Origin: Bombiscardovia coagulans
Lineage (GTDB): Bacteria; Actinomycetota; Actinomycetes; Actinomycetales; Bifidobacteriaceae
Length of the DNA: 64,000 nt
Reading direction: 5' to 3'
NCBI RefSeq assembly: GCF_002259585.1
Contig: NZ_MWWS01000004.1
Location: 496,001-560,000, forward strand
The position numbers and the translations under genes were made by a program. Shown here one piece after another: positions 9,291 through 17,357 of the stretch. The notes under the pieces were generated by a model. That model ran no database searches. It saw nothing but the letters and a program-made list of their open reading frames with translations, and was not told the DNA's origin. Position 1 is the stretch's first letter. Each line of letters begins with the position of its first letter.

Positions 9291-11229
9291 CCTGATCCTC
9301 GTTTGGTTTTGACCGATAGTCGTCGGAGGTCTTGTCCTTTGAACTGTCAGCGCTCTGGGGCAACGTAGCTTGCCCTTCGTGGACGACCTTACAATCGCTC
9401 TGCTGATTTGCTACCAGATATACTTGTAATTCAGGCCAAGCAACATATGACTCGTCACTTTCATCGTCATAGCTCGACCTATTCCAGTCAACAAAGGGCA
9501 CACCCGAGCGGCTTACACCAAATCTCAGTCCCTCCCCAGGCCAGTACTGCACGCTGTGGGAGTTATACAAATCACGCATAGTTAACGGTGAACCATCCCG
9601 CAACCCTAAGGTCCGCGATGAATGTAGTAAGCCATATGAACATCCCCGAGGCAACTTGAGCTCTACTACTACATTTCGGGTAGCTAAGTTCACATCTCCG
9701 GTAGGACAGCCAGACCTAGAGTGAGTGCCATCTTCCATTTCAACCCTATGAGAGCCATTGTCATCTTCATACTTACTTAAATCGAGCGTTACATGTGCTG
9801 GAGAACCTGGCGAGCCTTCCAGCAGCATACCATCGCGGTATCGCTGCATCTGAGCCGGATCTGAGCCGAAAGTCGTTACCTGACCAGGGGACAGATGGTA
9901 TGTTTGGTAACCTTCGAGACGTGTACGAATCTCATGAGTTCCAGCAATGTAGCTGAGAGAAGCACCCATCAAACCAACCACCACTACCATGCCGATAATG
10001 GCTATTGGAGTGAGACCACCAGAACGACGACCTGCCAATCCCATACCAACGATAAGTAGACCTAAGAGGAGGCATAGCCCTCCACCGACAATCAAGGCTA
10101 GCTGCACGTTGGCATCTACTCTGGCATCAGGATGTAAAGCAATCAGGCAAAACACCATAATACTCACGAAGAGAATACCCAAAACAGCTAACACAACAGC
10201 AGGCCCTGCACCTTTTCGGCGATGAACTGGCTTTGGCTGGTGACTAGCAACTACTGGACGATAGGTTGGTACATATTGAGCACTGGAAGCAAAATTTGTC
10301 TGCTGCCAACCGGAAGCAGTTTGTTCGTTCTCATACTGGCTAGGCTGCGCTACCGGCGATTGCTGGCCTTGGGTGTTGTTTCGGCTCGCCTGATACGGGT
10401 ACTGCTTGCGCTGAGTTGCTTGCGCAAACGCATCAGCCCCTGCATCAGAGCCGAAAGTAGGATCAAAAGGGCGCGGTTCCTCCTCCCTACTAGTCGGCCC
10501 ATAACCCCATCCATATCGGCGAGCTTGACTGTGTGACCATGCTAAGAAGCCATAGAGAATAAGGGCAGCCACAATTGGCGAGACAAACCAACTAGAGCAC
10601 ACTGCTGCAATCCAGCAAATAATAATGCCCACCATTGAACCTCGCCACTGACCTGCAAAAAGATCTTCGGCAATAATAGTATTGCGTCTATCTGGAAGGA
10701 TAAACCAAGCGAAGCCATAGAAGGCTGCGCCAGCACCGAAAAAGAGAACACAAATAAACATAATGGCTCGAACCAAAGCCGTTGACCAGCCTAAGCGTTC
10801 GGCCAAACCACCGCAAACACCGCCAATCCAACAATTATCAGAACGGCGCAAGTAGGAACCTCTCACCCAGTTAAAGAAACGAGAAGCAGTCTGCGAACCA
10901 ACTGGCGGGTATCCCCTCATAGGCCCTTGGCCATGAGGATCACTGTATGGCCCCGATCCCGTAGGACCATATCCCGACTGAGGACCCGCATAATAGCGAT
11001 CTTCATAAGGACCACCCTGCCAACCAGAGTTCTGCTGCCACTGAGGTGAACCCTGTTCACCAGACGGAGGCTGTGGACCGGGAGCGTATTGTTGCGAGCC
11101 AGAATGGAACTGTGGAGAGCCCTGACCTTCTTGTTCTGGCTGCCCAGATGCCTGACCAGCAAAGGTACCAGGCGTTTGCTCAGCACGTGGTCCTTGGGAT
11201 GGGTCTTGAAAACTATTGAAATTACTCAT
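9277..11229 (-). CDS. PspC domain-containing membrane protein
   Basis: 650 residues from ATG at 11229; the frame stays open upstream, but the stretch before it would run into the divergent promoter. Residues 1-115 are Gly/Gln/Pro-rich and disordered. Residues about 120-180 are a PspC domain (NCWIGGVCGGLAERLGW, then a hydrophobic helix). More helices follow near 195-225 and 330-420, and the C-terminal 230 residues are an exported region with a possible disulphide pair, ending in an acidic tail. Family knowledge: PspC proteins sense or respond to membrane stress. The divergent kinase gene also has a PspC domain, so this is likely its partner or target. Confidence 0.85.
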   Translation of the reverse strand: MSNFNSFQDPSQGPRAEQTPGTFAGQASGQPEQEGQGSPQFHSGSQQYAPGPQPPSGEQGSPQWQQNSGWQGGPYEDRYYAGPQSGYGPTGSGPYSDPHGQGPMRGYPPVGSQTASRFFNWVRGSYLRRSDNCWIGGVCGGLAERLGWSTALVRAIMFICVLFFGAGAAFYGFAWFILPDRRNTIIAEDLFAGQWRGSMVGIIICWIAAVCSSWFVSPIVAALILYGFLAWSHSQARRYGWGYGPTSREEEPRPFDPTFGSDAGADAFAQATQRKQYPYQASRNNTQGQQSPVAQPSQYENEQTASGWQQTNFASSAQYVPTYRPVVASHQPKPVHRRKGAGPAVVLAVLGILFVSIMVFCLIALHPDARVDANVQLALIVGGGLCLLLGLLIVGMGLAGRRSGGLTPIAIIGMVVVVGLMGASLSYIAGTHEIRTRLEGYQTYHLSPGQVTTFGSDPAQMQRYRDGMLLEGSPGSPAHVTLDLSKYEDDNGSHRVEMEDGTHSRSGCPTGDVNLATRNVVVELKLPRGCSYGLLHSSRTLGLRDGSPLTMRDLYNSHSVQYWPGEGLRFGVSRSGVPFVDWNRSSYDDESDESYVAWPELQVYLVANQQSDCKVVHEGQATLPQSADSSKDKTSDDYRSKPNEDQDDDE

Positions 11230-11342
11230 ACCACTATTACAGCAGGATTTCGGTGCACGTGTTATCCGGTGATACCCTGATTCAACCCTGATTTTTGTAT
11301 AACACACTGGCTCAGGGGAGAAAAACAGGCAATAATAGCGGT
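11230..11342. promoter_or_regulatory. Divergent promoter region with matched leaderless -10 elements and a direct repeat
   Basis: 113 bp between two divergent start codons. Neither start has a good ribosome binding site. On the minus strand TGTAAT (11236-11241) and on the plus strand AATAAT (11331-11336) each end exactly six bases before the ATG, the spacing expected when transcription begins at the start codon. Between them ACCCTGATT occurs twice (11274-11282 and 11285-11293), 11 bp apart, one helical turn, on the same face: a candidate binding site for the LuxR-type regulator encoded at 12828. -35 elements are not obvious. Confidence 0.45.
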
Positions 11343-12815
11343 ATGTCCTATCCATCCTCACACCAGCCATCCAAAGCTAACCCGAACACCCCTCCGGTAC
11401 AAGCAAGGTACTCAGAGCACACGGCTTACCAGGGATTCACTGGATATGAACCACCGGTGTACCCTGCAAATCCTGGTGCTCAACCAGCTGCTGCACCTCC
11501 ACCACTCTTCCCAGCCCGACTGCCCCTCATGCGCCCTAAGCATGGTCGGGTTTTTTGTGGAGTATGCCAAGGAATCAGCCTTCACCTAGGTGTGAATGTT
11601 CTTTGGATTCGACTGATAATGATTGGACTCACCCCAGCTTGGGGAATTGGTCTCGTAGCCTATATTTTTTTGTGGATTTGCATTCCCTCAGGAGACCCGG
11701 TTGCTGCTGCGCAAACAGTGAATCATAACCCCGCATTTGCACCTTTGTCCCGAGGAAATACACCATTTGTCAATGCTGCAATTGAACAAACCCAAGATAA
11801 TGCCAGCAAAAACAGCGACCAAGATACAGGGCTGACTGAACTGTTTCACAGCGCTTCCAAACCAGCACTCTTAGCCGGCATAGGTACACTACTGCTTACC
11901 CTAGCTTTCTTCATACAATTTAATAGTCACTCCGATCGATTACTCCTTCCTGCAATATTTCTCGGAGCTGGCATTGTCTCTGCTTGGCTACGTTTTGGTG
12001 GAAACAATCATCACTGGTGGACACTGCCCCTATCTGCCAGTCTCATTCTGGCAGCTTTAGCAGCATATGTTTTCCCATCCTTTCCTTGGACTGAAGCATG
12101 GCAAATGATGGCTCTAGCACTGGCAGTATTGGCCGCAGTAGCAGTTATCCTGACCCCTTGGGCTGGGACCTTGCTACAGCGACTCAGCTCAGAAAGAGCA
12201 GAGAAAGAGCGTGAAGAGGAACGGGCAGATATAGCCGCCCACCTTCATGATGGTGTCTTGCAGACACTAGCTCTTATTCAGCTTCACGCATCGGAGCCAC
12301 AAACCGTATTCACCCTAGCCCGAGGACAAGAACGAGACCTACGAGAGTGGCTCTATCAAGAACGTACCCCCTCTGAACGCTCAGTGAGCTCAGGACTCAA
12401 ACTGATTGCCGCAGATATAGAAGACACATATAGCAAGCCTATAGATATTGTGACCGTGGGTGATGCGCTACCTTCTGCACAGACCGACGCTCTTTTGGAC
12501 GCTACCCAGCAGGCTCTCATCAATGCAGTCACCCACGGCAGTGAGCCAATCTCCGCATACTGTGAAGCCAGCACCGATAAAGTAGAAATTTTTGTCCGCG
12601 ATCATGGAGAAGGCTTTGAACTAGAAGACGTTCCGCTAGACCGTTTAGGTATCCGACAGTCCATTATTGGGCGCATTGAACGCAGGGGCGGTACAGTAGA
12701 AATAGTTTCTAAGCCTCATTGGGGTACGGAAGTTCGCATGCACATGCCAATATCTGCCTCCTACACTGGGAGTGGGAGCTCTACCAATATATCCCAGCCA
12801 CAAGGTCAGCACTGA
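11343..12815 (+). CDS. PspC-domain sensor histidine kinase
   Basis: 490 residues from ATG at 11343. Pro/Ala-rich N-terminus, PspC domain at about 60-120 (RVFCGVCQGISLHLGV plus a helix), four to five further membrane helices (about 175-275), then a HisKA_3 dimerisation region with phosphoacceptor in AHLHDGVLQTL (His302) and an ATPase domain: N-box ALINAVTHGS, G1 RDHGEGF, later GIRQSIIGRIERRGG. This is the NarL/LiaS-type kinase class common in actinobacteria, here with its own stress-sensing PspC head. The response regulator starts 12 bp downstream. Confidence 0.9.
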   Translation: MSYPSSHQPSKANPNTPPVQARYSEHTAYQGFTGYEPPVYPANPGAQPAAAPPPLFPARLPLMRPKHGRVFCGVCQGISLHLGVNVLWIRLIMIGLTPAWGIGLVAYIFLWICIPSGDPVAAAQTVNHNPAFAPLSRGNTPFVNAAIEQTQDNASKNSDQDTGLTELFHSASKPALLAGIGTLLLTLAFFIQFNSHSDRLLLPAIFLGAGIVSAWLRFGGNNHHWWTLPLSASLILAALAAYVFPSFPWTEAWQMMALALAVLAAVAVILTPWAGTLLQRLSSERAEKEREEERADIAAHLHDGVLQTLALIQLHASEPQTVFTLARGQERDLREWLYQERTPSERSVSSGLKLIAADIEDTYSKPIDIVTVGDALPSAQTDALLDATQQALINAVTHGSEPISAYCEASTDKVEIFVRDHGEGFELEDVPLDRLGIRQSIIGRIERRGGTVEIVSKPHWGTEVRMHMPISASYTGSGSSTNISQPQGQH

Positions 12816-12827
12816 GAGCGAGTACGT

Positions 12828-13562
12828 ATGGGACAGGCACAAAGTGATAGCACAGCACATATCAGGCAGCAAGAGGAAAGCAGGTCTGGTTTAGAAGCTA
12901 GTTCCACCTCCATCCGCGTAGGCATTGTTGATGATCACGAGATGTTTCGGGCTGGAGTCATTGCTACCCTCCAACCATTTTTCGACATCATTGGACAGGC
13001 AGCCGACGTAGATGCATCAATAGAAATGATCCGCCTAGCTCAACCAGATGTGGTGCTGTTAGATGTTCATGTTCCTGGTGGACAGGGCGGAGGTGGCACT
13101 GAAATCCTCACCAGAAGTCAACCGCTCGCTCCCAACACTTCATTTTTAGCCCTTTCCGTCTCGGATTCCCCGCAAGATGTAGGCTCTGTGATACGGGCCG
13201 GAGCTCGAGGATATGTAACAAAAACTATTTCGGCAGACGACTTGATTTCCTCTATACACCAAGTCTATGAAGGCTACGCTGTTTTCTCACCTAAACTAGC
13301 TGGTTTTGTGTTGTCAGCCTTCCAAGCAAATGGACCTACTGGTTCTGCTCCCATTCACGATGATGAGCTGAACCGGCTCTCTGGCCGCGAACAAGAAGTG
13401 ATGCGACTCATTGCTCGTGGGTACACATATCGAGAAGTAGCTGCCGAACTCTTCATTTCTATCAAAACCGTGGAAACTCATGTCTCATCCGTGTTACGCA
13501 AGCTTCAGCTATCCAACCGTTCAGAGTTAACCCGCTGGGCAGCAGACCGTCGTATCGTCTAG
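12828..13562 (+). CDS. LuxR/NarL-family response regulator
   Basis: 244 residues. A 28-residue polar extension precedes the receiver domain (RVGIVDDHEMF with the acidic pair; phosphoacceptor Asp79 in DVVLLDVHVPGG; Thr/Lys positions at LALSVSD and VTKTI). The C-terminal helix-turn-helix is LSGREQEVMRLIARGYTYRE through IKTVETHVSSVLRKLQL, the LuxR signature. It is the cognate regulator of the kinase just upstream and probably acts on the divergent PspC promoter. The gene ends 22 bp from a convergent HAD gene. Confidence 0.92.
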   Translation: MGQAQSDSTAHIRQQEESRSGLEASSTSIRVGIVDDHEMFRAGVIATLQPFFDIIGQAADVDASIEMIRLAQPDVVLLDVHVPGGQGGGGTEILTRSQPLAPNTSFLALSVSDSPQDVGSVIRAGARGYVTKTISADDLISSIHQVYEGYAVFSPKLAGFVLSAFQANGPTGSAPIHDDELNRLSGREQEVMRLIARGYTYREVAAELFISIKTVETHVSSVLRKLQLSNRSELTRWAADRRIV

Positions 13563-13584
13563 TACAGAAGAGAGCCCAAATCTT

Positions 13585-14217
13585 CTATATACCAAGTTCA
13601 TGCAATTGCGTACGGAAGGTCCGTGAATCTCGAAAGACAAAGCTTCGAATTCCTAATTGCTGAGCCGCATTCACGTTTTCTGGACAGTCATCGACAAACA
13701 CAGTCCGCTCGGGTTCAATCTGAAAACGACGCAACATCACCTGGTACACAAGTTCATCGGGCTTGCGCAGTCCTTCTTGACTAGAAATAACGGTACCTTC
13801 TAACAGGCGCATAGGCGCAAACATCTCAAACATGGCATCCACATACTGCTTGGTGGAATTGGTAAGACCCCACAGATGAATACCATTGGACTGTAACTCT
13901 TCCAGCAACTCCCCCATACCAGGCATCATGCGTTTGAGTGCCTTGCGATAACCTTCAAAGTATGTGCGGAATACCCAAGCCACAGCTGGACCGTGAGTAG
14001 ACTCATAATCATCGAGAATCTTGCTTTCACCCCACCCGACATGTGACAGTTCGTTATAACGCCAGAAACCCCATTCATCAGTAGGATCTAAAAACATATC
14101 AATGACTCCGTCAGGGTAAGAGCCTTGTAGTGGAAGATGTGGATCCCAGTCAACTAGCACTCCGCCAAAATCAAATACAACGTTCTCAATACTGCAGTTC
14201 TTAACTAGTTCATTCAT
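13585..14217 (-). CDS. HAD-superfamily (subfamily IA) hydrolase
   Basis: 210 residues. Motif I is VVFDFGGVLVDWD (nucleophile Asp and the +2 Asp position replaced by Gly-Gly, as in many HAD-IA enzymes of this type, so check), motif II is WGLTNSTKQ, motif III Lys in GLRKPDELVYQ, motif IV VFVDDCPENVNAA. The cap domain is helical (about residues 20-95). This type hydrolyses small phosphate esters or haloacids; substrate unknown. A possible small gene ends 9 bp upstream and may share the transcript. Confidence 0.85.
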   Translation of the reverse strand: MNELVKNCSIENVVFDFGGVLVDWDPHLPLQGSYPDGVIDMFLDPTDEWGFWRYNELSHVGWGESKILDDYESTHGPAVAWVFRTYFEGYRKALKRMMPGMGELLEELQSNGIHLWGLTNSTKQYVDAMFEMFAPMRLLEGTVISSQEGLRKPDELVYQVMLRRFQIEPERTVFVDDCPENVNAAQQLGIRSFVFRDSRTFRTQLHELGI

Positions 14218-14226
14218 ACTGCAAGT

Positions 14227-14439
14227 TTAAGCCTCTTCAAGAACACCAGTTATAATCGCACCCTCATCACTGTTCACTAGCATGTATTCAAACAAATACA
14301 CAGAACGATCGGTGTATTTGACTATCGAACCATAGGTGCGTATTGATGGGCCTCGAAGTCGAATGAAACGCGAGCCCCACGTAGACATCCTTTCGTCCAC
14401 TGGCATAACAGCATTGGAACATCCTGCTGGGGAAACCAA
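14227..14439 (-). CDS. Small hypothetical protein, TTG start
   Basis: 70 residues if it begins at the TTG at 14439; GGAGG lies about ten bases upstream, and the frame is closed by a stop at 14488-14490. The product has hydrophobic beta-like stretches and no membrane helix; no family recognised. It ends 9 bp before the HAD gene. It could also be the degraded C-terminal part of a longer gene, since the frame reads sensibly for 16 codons upstream of the TTG. Confidence 0.4.
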   Translation of the reverse strand: MVSPAGCSNAVMPVDERMSTWGSRFIRLRGPSIRTYGSIVKYTDRSVYLFEYMLVNSDEGAIITGVLEEA

Positions 14440-14770
14440 TGCAATGCAACCTCCGTTCCAGACCTCACCCCAGCGACCTAAGAGCTCTCAATCACAGCAG
14501 AGGCTGGTATACATTCCTTGCAAGAGAGCAGGTTAGAAGAATTATCTGCATCGACAACAACCCTCGATATAGTCTTCCAGCGGACAGGAACACATCAACC
14601 TGAGTGTTGAGTATTTTTGCAATTACCCACCCGCATACAGTTTGTTTTTTGTATACGACATACTTTTATTACATACACCTTTGAGTTTCGGCTATGCTTA
14701 TCAGTAGGCCATGAGAAGGCCAACTGTATGGTCGCCCAATGAAGCGACGACCGTAATGAAAGGAAACTCC
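14440..14770. other. Intergenic region upstream of glycerol dehydrogenase
   Basis: 331 bp between a small minus-strand ORF and gldA. It should contain the gldA promoter. Short imperfect repeats of GTATAC/CATAC type occur near 14650-14672 and two small hairpins (GGCC...GGCC near 14707; GTCGC...GCGAC near 14739) lie in the probable leader. No gene was seen. Confidence 0.4.
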
Positions 14771-15856
14771 ATGCGTAAGGTTTTATGCTCTCCAGGTAGT
14801 TACATTCAGCAAGAAGGCGCCATAGGGCAACTAGCCCAAGAATATAGCGCAATTGGTTCCAAGGGAGCTCACTTAATCGTTGATCCCACCATCAACAAAC
14901 TCTATCATGATGCCATTGTGTCTTCTTTTGACAAGGACAATGTTCCTTATGAGTTGATGGAGTTCGGTGGTGAATGCTCTATGGAGGAAATTGACCATCA
15001 TCGCCAACAACTCGGCTCTGCCGATGTAGTAATAGGAATTGGCGGCGGAAAGACACTGGACACTACGAAAGCAGTAGGGTTCTTTGCACATCTTCCAGTC
15101 ATCATAGTACCCACCGCTGCATCTTCAGATGCTCCCTGTTCTCGACTCTCGGTGCTGTACACTCCTGATGGCGTTTTTGATAAGTATCTAACACTGCCGT
15201 CAAATCCGAATGTCGTCATTATGGATACTGACATCATCGCCAAAGCTCCGGCACGCTTCCTTGTCGCAGGTTTAGGCGACGCTTTTGCCACATATTATGA
15301 AGCTGCAGCCTGCGTACAATCCAATGCTATGACAATGACAGGAGGCCATGCTACTAATGCAGCTTTCGCTCTAGCTAAACTCTGCCATGACAACCTCCTG
15401 GCAGACGGGGTCAAAGCTGTGGCTGCCGTTAAAGCTGGGGTACGCACTGCTGCCCTAGAGAACATCGTAGAAACGAACACTCTGCTGAGCGGCATCGGCT
15501 TTGAATCCTCCGGACTTGCAGCTGCACACGCTATTCACGATGGCATGACAGCCCTAGAAGGCACCCATAAGATGCTCCACGGAGAAAAGGTTGCATACGG
15601 CACTCTAGCGCAACTTGTCTTGGAAGACCGCCCCTTAGAGGAAGTCAAGGAAGTATATTCCTTCTTCCGCGAGGTTGGTCTACCAACTTCCCTCAAAGAA
15701 ATTGGTATTGAAAATGCAAGTGACGCAGACTTACTGAAAGTGGGAGAGCATGCTTGCGGCCCAGATGAAACCATGAGCAATATGCCTTTTGAAGTCACCC
15801 CAGTAGAAGTAGCCTCTGCCCTACGCGCTGCTGACGAAATCAACAAGACCTTGTAA
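14771..15856 (+). CDS. gldA: Glycerol dehydrogenase (NAD+, metal-dependent)
   Basis: 361 residues from ATG at 14771, preceded by AAAGGA; a longer in-frame reading exists but has no ribosome binding site. Iron-containing alcohol dehydrogenase fold: NAD-binding GIGGGKTLDTTKAV, the VPTAASSDAPCS segment, metal ligand Asp in GDAFATYYEA, and the two His ligands in AIHDGM and MLHGEKVAYGT. The enzyme oxidises glycerol to dihydroxyacetone (or reduces ketones in reverse). Length equals the family norm of about 365. Monocistronic: its own leader, and a strong terminator 24 bp after the stop. Confidence 0.93.
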   Translation: MRKVLCSPGSYIQQEGAIGQLAQEYSAIGSKGAHLIVDPTINKLYHDAIVSSFDKDNVPYELMEFGGECSMEEIDHHRQQLGSADVVIGIGGGKTLDTTKAVGFFAHLPVIIVPTAASSDAPCSRLSVLYTPDGVFDKYLTLPSNPNVVIMDTDIIAKAPARFLVAGLGDAFATYYEAAACVQSNAMTMTGGHATNAAFALAKLCHDNLLADGVKAVAAVKAGVRTAALENIVETNTLLSGIGFESSGLAAAHAIHDGMTALEGTHKMLHGEKVAYGTLAQLVLEDRPLEEVKEVYSFFREVGLPTSLKEIGIENASDADLLKVGEHACGPDETMSNMPFEVTPVEVASALRAADEINKTL

Positions 15857-15879
15857 ACCATAGTTTACGAATGCTAATG

Positions 15880-15913
15880 CCTGGTTCTATCTTACTGGTA
15901 GAACCAGGTTTTT
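15880..15913 (+). terminator. Rho-independent terminator of gldA
   Basis: Perfect 10-bp stem CCTGGTTCTA / TAGAACCAGG around a 9-base loop, followed by TTTTT. Confidence 0.92.
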
Positions 15914-15955
15914 GCTGTTAGAAAGCACCATGAGAGAACTGAGTACCACACCAGA

Positions 15956-16438
15956 TCACAGATGTGCTCGTTCACGCAAATGTGCAGCTAGTCCTTCTTG
16001 AGTAAGAGAACCTGCAACCAATGATTCAATCCATCGATAGAGCTCATTTTGCCAGGGATTTGGAGAGTCCCCAATCTCGAGCGTCACATTCCGTAGAGCG
16101 ATCATTGCCAGAGCTATACGGATAGCAGTGCGCTTATTACCATCTCCAAATGGATGGTCGCGCACGAGATAATATGCGAAAGAAGCTGCCTGGTCGAAGA
16201 TATCCGAATACCTGTCAGCTGGACTGAGCCCAAAGCTCGTCAGAAACGTTGCAGCTACAACAGATTGAACCCTCGCCTCTTCATCTCCTTTCTCAATAGA
16301 GTATCCACCCGAACCAGTCACTTCAGCCATGTGTGCGTCGAGAACTGTTTGCACAAAAGCTAGAAAGTCTGGTTCATTATCCAGTTCTAGAGGTGGAGCC
16401 TGCTTCTTCCAACTGCGATCCGCATAGTTATCAAGCAT
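15956..16438 (-). CDS. Fic/Doc-family toxin
   Basis: 160 residues. The active-site motif HPFGDGNKRTA (residues 95-105) matches the Fic/Doc consensus HxFx(D/N)GNKR. The overall length and helical pattern fit Doc (death-on-curing), which phosphorylates EF-Tu, more than long Fic AMPylators; which reaction occurs cannot be told. There is no visible inhibitory (S/T)xxxE(G/N) helix in this protein, consistent with a separate antitoxin. Its start overlaps the 3' end of the upstream Panacea-domain gene by 8 bp, the normal antitoxin-first order. Confidence 0.85.
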   Translation of the reverse strand: MLDNYADRSWKKQAPPLELDNEPDFLAFVQTVLDAHMAEVTGSGGYSIEKGDEEARVQSVVAATFLTSFGLSPADRYSDIFDQAASFAYYLVRDHPFGDGNKRTAIRIALAMIALRNVTLEIGDSPNPWQNELYRWIESLVAGSLTQEGLAAHLRERAHL

Positions 16439-16946
16439 TTTTTAAGATCCTAAACGTGTTTGGCCAAGTTCTATTAACCTGCTCAATGGCTGCGGCCAGA
16501 GATCCCTGGCTTTTTGGTTGAACTACGCCATCTGTAGAAGCTAGGATGAGATCTTCCGTAATCTGACTCTCTGCACCCTGCTGGTAGGCCAACTGCCATG
16601 CGGAGCCAGGTCGTTGCGTAAAACAGACAAGATCATAAGTAGTCAAAAAACCGTACTTGTCCATGACATCAGCAACCAAGCTAAGTGATAGTTGATCGGA
16701 AGCGATCTCACCTCGAGGCAAAACCAAACGTCGCTTGCCGTAACCCTTAAACGCTTGGAATACCTCCAATGCAACAGGACCCATCAGCCAAGCCTCTACA
16801 TGGTCAGTAAAAACTGGCTTCTGCCAAATTCGGAAAGACTCAACCTGAGCCCAGTACACCAGTGTATTTAATCGAACATTGTTGAGAATGAGATCGTAAC
16901 CATGAGCCTTGATAAAGAGATTAGCTAATTCCAACGCAGTTGTCAC
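16431..16946 (-). CDS. Panacea-domain (DUF4065/SocA-like) antitoxin
   Basis: 171 residues from GTG at 16946 with GGAGG four bases upstream. Matches DUF4065: N-terminal ALELANLFI then LNTLVYWAQVESF, and AWLMGPVALEVFQAFKGYG, the classic GPVxxxxYxxFKxxG-like segment. The family is known as the Panacea antitoxin domain, which neutralises many unrelated toxins including Fic/Doc. Here it overlaps the Fic/Doc gene by 8 bp, so the pair is a probable type II toxin-antitoxin module. It lies on the 3' side of tRNA-Ser(UGA). Confidence 0.85.
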   Translation of the reverse strand: MTTALELANLFIKAHGYDLILNNVRLNTLVYWAQVESFRIWQKPVFTDHVEAWLMGPVALEVFQAFKGYGKRRLVLPRGEIASDQLSLSLVADVMDKYGFLTTYDLVCFTQRPGSAWQLAYQQGAESQITEDLILASTDGVVQPKSQGSLAAAIEQVNRTWPNTFRILKNA

Positions 16947-17170
16947 GCTTCCTCCAATCTCGTATGACTTCCAGCACGCTCAATCTGCCCTCCCTGTTCA
17001 TCCCACTGCAAGCAAGCAGCCGTACGATATGCAGCTAGATGCAGCAGAACAAACATACCCATACTGTTCACTACGAAACTCTCAGCCTCACCAAGCCCCT
17101 AATCCCATCCCGCTCAAAGCCAAATAATCTGCTCTTTCGCGCTGTTGAGGCAACCTGGTAAGCAGTAACA

Positions 17171-17206
17171 GAAAACCCAGAATCACTGGTGTAAGTGATT
17201 CTGGGT
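17171..17206 (-). terminator. Terminator of tRNA-Ser(UGA)
   Basis: Perfect 12-bp stem ACCCAGAATCAC / GTGATTCTGGGT with an 8-base loop; on the minus strand it is followed by TTTTC. It sits 7 bp after the tRNA 3' end. Confidence 0.9.
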
Positions 17207-17213
17207 ATATGCG

Positions 17214-17298
17214 CGGACAGGGCGGGATTCGAACCCGCGGTGACTTGCGCCACAACGGTTTTCAAGACCGTCTCTTTCGACCGCTCAGACACCTGTCC
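17214..17298 (-). tRNA. tRNA-Ser, anticodon UGA
   Basis: Class II tRNA, 85 nt. Acceptor GGACAGG pairs with CCTGTCC at the 3' side, discriminator G; anticodon stem-loop GACGGTCTTGAAAACCGT gives anticodon TGA (UCA codons); a long variable arm follows and the T-loop is GGGTTCGAATCCC. CCA is not encoded. Confidence 0.96.
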
Positions 17299-17357
17299 CT
17301 AGCACTTTCTCAAGCGCACCTCATATAGTTTAGCGGGAGTACCCTACATCGTAAAAC

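Noticed and set aside
14580-17221. 9-bp direct repeat GCGGACAGG at the tRNA-Ser(UGA) 3' end and at 14580 as attachment sites
   Set aside because: Too short for an att core, it would enclose gldA, and there is no integrase; kept only as a remark in the tRNA finding.
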